Origin: Deltaproteobacteria bacterium
GTDB taxonomy: Bacteria > SAR324 > NAC60-12
Assembly: GCA_002730365.1 (NCBI GenBank)
Contig: PBZZ01000023.1
Coordinates: 1-8,853, forward strand
Direction: 5' to 3'
Length of the DNA: 8,853 nucleotides
The position numbers and the translations under genes are program-made. The notes under the pieces were generated by a model that had not been told where the DNA came from, ran no database searches, and was given only the letters and a program-made list of their open reading frames with translations. Of this stretch, positions 5,960 to 8,853 are shown one piece after another. The number at the start of each line of letters is the position of its first letter. Positions within the stretch are counted from its first letter, which is position 1.

Positions 5960-6760
5960 ATGTCCACTGAGTACTATGATAAAGTCAGCGAACTGCTGCA
6001 AAATGAAGCCGCTTTTGCTACAGCTACGGTAATCAAAACAGTCGGTTCGGCTTCAGCCAAGCCAGGCTCGAAGTCAATCATCGGCTCCGATGGTATGTCG
6101 ATTTTGGGTTGGGTGGGTGGCGGTTGTGCAGACAGCGCTGTCCGAGAGACTGCCCTGGAATGTCTTCAGGATGGTCAGACACGAATTATTGAAATCGACC
6201 TAGATGATGAAGTGCTTGGTGTTGGGATGCCTTGTGGTGGCAAGATGGAGGTTTATGTGGAGCCTTTCCTACCCCAACCAGAGTTAATGCTGGTGGGACA
6301 AGGCCGGATTGCAGAGTTGGTAGCGGAGCTTGGACGGTTGCTGCACTTCCGAGTCACCGTTAACAGCCCAGGAGCAGCCCGCGAGGATTTCCCATTTGCT
6401 GATCAGTTGATCACCGATGATACCGATTACCAGAAAATCAATCCTGGACTGAACAGCTACGTGATCGTGTTGACCCAGCACAAGGGTGACCAGCAGGTAA
6501 TTCAGGCGGCTCTACGCGGTACACCCCGCTACATCGGTCTGGTTGCGAGTGCCAAGCGCTCGCGCCTTGTCGTCGAATATCTCAAGGAAGGTGGAATGGA
6601 CGCAGATGCCTTGCGCCAGGTACTGAGAGCTCCTTGCGGATTAGATCTTGGTGGTAGAACACCTGAAGAAATTGCCCTGAGCATCATCACCGAAGTAGTT
6701 AAGCTGCGCCATGAGCGTACAGGCTTATCGATGATGGAAGTCAAGCAGTGCAGCATCTAA
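5960..6760 (+). CDS. XdhC/CoxI-family molybdenum cofactor maturation protein
   Basis: This 266-residue XdhC/CoxI-family protein corresponds to the group that includes CoxF and CoxI of O. carboxidovorans; I cannot say which, so no symbol is given. In Rhodobacter capsulatus, XdhC binds the Mo cofactor, works with a cysteine desulfurase while the cofactor is sulfurated, and delivers it to xanthine dehydrogenase. Visible are the N-terminal domain with GGGCADS (Cys56) and GMPCGGK (Cys92), then a C-terminal Rossmann-like domain with LMLVGQGRIAE (from about 110), YIGLVASAKR, and a final APCGLDLGGRTPEEIALSI block. The start at 5960 fits the family N-terminus. The frame stays open back to ATG 5828, which would add 44 unmatched Ser/Thr-rich residues and overlap mocA. 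Only 1 nt separates its stop from sufS, which suits a working link to a sulfur donor. Confidence 0.9.
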   Translation: MSTEYYDKVSELLQNEAAFATATVIKTVGSASAKPGSKSIIGSDGMSILGWVGGGCADSAVRETALECLQDGQTRIIEIDLDDEVLGVGMPCGGKMEVYVEPFLPQPELMLVGQGRIAELVAELGRLLHFRVTVNSPGAAREDFPFADQLITDDTDYQKINPGLNSYVIVLTQHKGDQQVIQAALRGTPRYIGLVASAKRSRLVVEYLKEGGMDADALRQVLRAPCGLDLGGRTPEEIALSIITEVVKLRHERTGLSMMEVKQCSI

Positions 6761-6761
6761 G

Positions 6762-7997
6762 ATGAATCTCGTTATGCGTTCCCTGCTTGAAGCCCGCTCA
6801 GACTTCCCGATTCTACAAAGGGTGATTCACGGTCACCCGCTGGTGTTCCTCGATAATGCTGCGACGACACAGAAGCCCCACCCTGTCCTGAATGCCCTGC
6901 TGGAATTCTTGACTCACTCCAACGCCAATATCCACCGCGGAGTCTATCAACTCTCAGAGGATGCGTCTGACGCCTATGAAAAGGCGCGTCAAGCGGTTGC
7001 TGACTTTATTGGTGTGAAGGATAGTCGACGCGTAGTTTTCACCCGAGGTACAACTGAATCTATCAATCTCGTGGCCCAAGCCTGGTTGAGACCTCGTCTT
7101 CAGGCAGGAGATCGGATTGTCCTGACAGAGATGGAACACCATTCCAACCAAATTCCTTGGCAGTTGGTTGCGAAGGAGCAACAAGCTGAACTGGATTATG
7201 TTTCCATCACAGATTCAGGTGAGTTGGAGTTAGATCATTTGGAGCAACTGCTGGCGCAGTGTCCACGCATGTTGGCCGTGACAGCTGTTTCCAATGTACT
7301 GGGAACAATCAATCCCTTGGAAACGATCCTTGACCTTGCTCAACGTTATGAAGTTCCTGTAATGGTCGATGCAGCGCAAGCTGTTGGTCGGATACCACTA
7401 GAAAATTGGGCCGAGCGTTGCGATTTTCTCGCTTTTTCTGGTCACAAACTCTATGGTCCCACTGGGATTGGAGTGCTGTTTGGGCGCTTTGAACGATTGG
7501 ATGAGATGCAGCCATGGCAAGGTGGGGGTGGAATGATCGCCAAGGTGGGTCGCCAGAGTTCTAGTTGGGCTACAATTCCAGCGCGATTGGAAGCTGGTAC
7601 GCCTCCAATTGCCGAGGCAGTTGCTTTGCAGGCTGCAATCGAATACGTGCAGCAATGGGGTGTCTCCCAGATTCGGCAGCACGAGGAGGAATTGGTTGCC
7701 CATGCGCTTAACCGCTTGGTAGAAGAACCAGATGTAACGGTCTACGGACCATCACAGGCCTCGATGCGTACGGGGGTGGTTTCTTTTGATTTAGAAGGTG
7801 TACACCCTCACGATGTGGCGCAAATTCTTGATGAAACAGGGATTGCAGTACGAGCTGGACATCACTGTACGCAGGTCCTGCACGAGCGCCTCGGTGTGCG
7901 GGCCACAGTTCGTTTGAGCATGGCGCTCTACAACACGCTTGAGGAAATCGACAGAGCCATCTCAGCTCTGGCCAATGTACGAAAGGTTTTTTCATGA
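6762..7997 (+). CDS. sufS: SufS-type (group II) cysteine desulfurase
   Basis: This is a 411-residue PLP-dependent cysteine desulfurase that takes sulfur from L-cysteine as an enzyme persulfide. The PLP lysine is Lys229 in SGHKLYGP, and the cofactor-binding Asp is in VDAAQAVGR. The catalytic Cys is Cys369 in RAGHHCTQ. His350, in VHPHDVA exactly 19 residues before this Cys, matches the zinc-exchange His of SufU-dependent SufS enzymes such as Bacillus subtilis SufS; E. coli SufS, which uses SufE, has Tyr there. The usual CAQP or CAMP after the Cys is CTQV here, a small departure from housekeeping SufS. The start is ATG 6762, 1 nt after the upstream stop; ATG 6774 is an alternative. No strong Shine-Dalgarno is seen, suggesting coupling. 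The stop overlaps sufU by ATGA. With no sufB, sufC or sufD nearby, sulfur for the CO dehydrogenase cofactor is a likely role (inference). Confidence 0.93.
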   Translation: MNLVMRSLLEARSDFPILQRVIHGHPLVFLDNAATTQKPHPVLNALLEFLTHSNANIHRGVYQLSEDASDAYEKARQAVADFIGVKDSRRVVFTRGTTESINLVAQAWLRPRLQAGDRIVLTEMEHHSNQIPWQLVAKEQQAELDYVSITDSGELELDHLEQLLAQCPRMLAVTAVSNVLGTINPLETILDLAQRYEVPVMVDAAQAVGRIPLENWAERCDFLAFSGHKLYGPTGIGVLFGRFERLDEMQPWQGGGGMIAKVGRQSSSWATIPARLEAGTPPIAEAVALQAAIEYVQQWGVSQIRQHEEELVAHALNRLVEEPDVTVYGPSQASMRTGVVSFDLEGVHPHDVAQILDETGIAVRAGHHCTQVLHERLGVRATVRLSMALYNTLEEIDRAISALANVRKVFS

Positions 7998-8452
7998 GCG
8001 AATCGCTCTATCGAGATACCCTCAAAGATCATATGCATCACCAACGTTTTGCTGGTCGGCTGGAACCGGCAGATCTGAAGGCGGTCGTGCACAACCCACT
8101 TTGTGGAGATGAACTGGAGTTGACCATTGTGCTGGGTGGTGATCCCTCAAAGGGAGCTCAACGCCCGATTCAAGAAGCCCGCAACCAGGTGCGTGCTTGT
8201 TCTATTTGTGTTGCCTCCGCTTCATTGATGGGAGAGAGCATCCAGGGTTTGTCTTTGGAAGAGGCAAATAACCTGGGAACTACTTTCAGAGAAGCAATGG
8301 AAACAGGCGAATTGCCTGATTCTCCTCCAGAATTCCTGCCACCTTTGATGGCTATCCGAAAGCACAAGAGCCGCATCCGCTGTGCAGCGTTGGCCTGGAA
8401 TGCGCTGGAAGAATGTACCCAACAAGTCACTAACCCCAAATTGGAAGGTTGA
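7994..8452 (+). CDS. sufU: SufU-type sulfurtransferase, divergent
   Basis: This 152-residue protein of the SufU/IscU family in Bacillus accepts persulfide sulfur from SufS through a zinc site. The four zinc-ligand positions are present: Cys37 and Asp39 in NPLCGD, Cys69, and Cys130 in KSRIRC. The 61-residue distance from Cys69 to Cys130 includes the insertion typical of SufU rather than IscU. The region before Cys69 is unusual: the family pattern FxGxGCxIS is NQVRACSIC here, so the Phe and both Gly are lost and an extra Cys (Cys72) is gained, while the following ASAS is kept. A good ribosome binding site (GAAAGG, 7 nt before the ATG) lies in the end of sufS, with a 4-nt ATGA overlap. The divergence fits a specialised sulfur acceptor rather than general Fe-S assembly, though this is inference. 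Confidence 0.88.
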   Translation: MSESLYRDTLKDHMHHQRFAGRLEPADLKAVVHNPLCGDELELTIVLGGDPSKGAQRPIQEARNQVRACSICVASASLMGESIQGLSLEEANNLGTTFREAMETGELPDSPPEFLPPLMAIRKHKSRIRCAALAWNALEECTQQVTNPKLEG

Positions 8453-8853
8453 TGCAACACGAGCAACTGCAAGGCCTACAGCAATTACTGGAAGAACAAG
8501 ACTATATTGCAGATCGAAGCATTGTGATGTCTGTGTACTTGGCGATGACGCTTCACAAGCCGCTGCTGATCGAAGGGCCAGCGGGCGTCGGCAAAACAGA
8601 GATCGCCAAGGTAATGGCCCGAGCACTGGACACAGATTTGATCCGCCTTCAGTGCTACGAGGGCTTAGACGCAAATATGGCCCTCTACGAGTGGAATTAT
8701 CAGCGTCAATTACTGCACCTGAAACTAGATGAAAATAGCACTCGCTCTCTTGAAGATCGAGAGGCCTCTATTTTTGGTGAGCAGTTCTTGCTCAAACGGC
8801 CGCTGCTACAAGCACTGACCCATCCGAAGGCTCCTGTTTTATTGATTGATGAG
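8452..8853 (+). CDS. Second CoxD-like MoxR AAA+ ATPase, 3'-truncated
   Basis: Only the first 134 codons are in the window, and the sequence stops exactly in Walker B VLLIDE (129-134). Walker A GPAGVGKT (42-49) and the CoxD-like block LIRLQCYEGLD followed by YEWNYQ are clear. About half of the aligned residues are identical by eye to the CoxD copy at 2241-3140, including whole blocks around Walker A and the YEWNYQ region, so the two are paralogues with well-diverged codons. The ATG overlaps the sufU stop by one base (TGATG), with GGAAGG 3 nt upstream. Its position after sufU suggests a chaperone for sulfur insertion, whereas the first copy is paired with CoxE. Which copy is the functional counterpart of O. 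carboxidovorans CoxD cannot be told from this fragment. Confidence 0.9.
   Translation, partial: MQHEQLQGLQQLLEEQDYIADRSIVMSVYLAMTLHKPLLIEGPAGVGKTEIAKVMARALDTDLIRLQCYEGLDANMALYEWNYQRQLLHLKLDENSTRSLEDREASIFGEQFLLKRPLLQALTHPKAPVLLIDE

Noticed and set aside
6762..8452. Ordinary suf operon for Fe-S cluster assembly
   Set aside because: The flanking genes are XdhC-family and CoxD-like, and no sufB, sufC or sufD is visible. It cannot be fully excluded because the window ends soon after.
8222..8674. Minus-strand open frame across the sufU-second coxD junction
   Set aside because: It is antisense to two confident genes and shows no recognisable motif. The plus-strand frame at 8382-8732 is likewise a shadow of sufU and the second ATPase gene.

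Overview
The window is one contiguous stretch of a bacterial aerobic carbon monoxide dehydrogenase (cox) locus, all genes on the + strand. It opens inside the gene for the catalytic subunit CoxL, which carries the form I active-site signature AYRCSFR, so the enzyme is of the true CO-oxidising Mo-Cu type rather than a form II homologue. Base composition is close to 50% GC by eye. Ribosome binding sites are ordinary Shine-Dalgarno type and a perfect FNR-type box is present. This suits a CO-oxidising bacterium of proteobacterial or related lineage, but I cannot name the organism.

Layout. (1) 1-4300: the end of coxL, a 66-nt spacer holding a stem-loop, then a MoxR-type AAA+ ATPase (coxD) overlapping a VWA protein (coxE) by ATGA. 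(2) 4301-4518: the only sizeable intergenic gap, AT-rich. It holds a perfect TTGAT-N4-ATCAA box, a well-placed -10 candidate and a strong Shine-Dalgarno, so a second transcript probably starts here. (3) 4519-8853: coxG, a MocA/MobA-like molybdopterin nucleotidyltransferase, an XdhC/CoxI-family protein, a SufS-type cysteine desulfurase, a SufU-type sulfurtransferase, and the start of a second CoxD-like AAA+ ATPase cut by the window end. These genes are packed with gaps of 1-3 nt or overlaps, except for a 100-nt spacer before the XdhC gene.

How the genes fit together (inference). CoxL needs molybdopterin cytosine dinucleotide, a bridging sulfide and a copper ion to form its [CuSMoO2] site. The MocA-like protein would make the cytosine dinucleotide cofactor. 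The XdhC-like protein would hold and deliver it. SufS/SufU would supply sulfur. The CoxD/CoxE chaperones would insert sulfur and copper, and CoxG would tether the finished enzyme to the membrane. The unusual features are the SufS-SufU pair inside the cox gene set without any sufB, sufC or sufD, the divergence of this SufU around its second cysteine, and a second CoxD paralogue directly after it. Together they look like a dedicated sulfuration module for the CO dehydrogenase cofactor. No RNA genes, insertion sequences or CRISPR arrays were seen.
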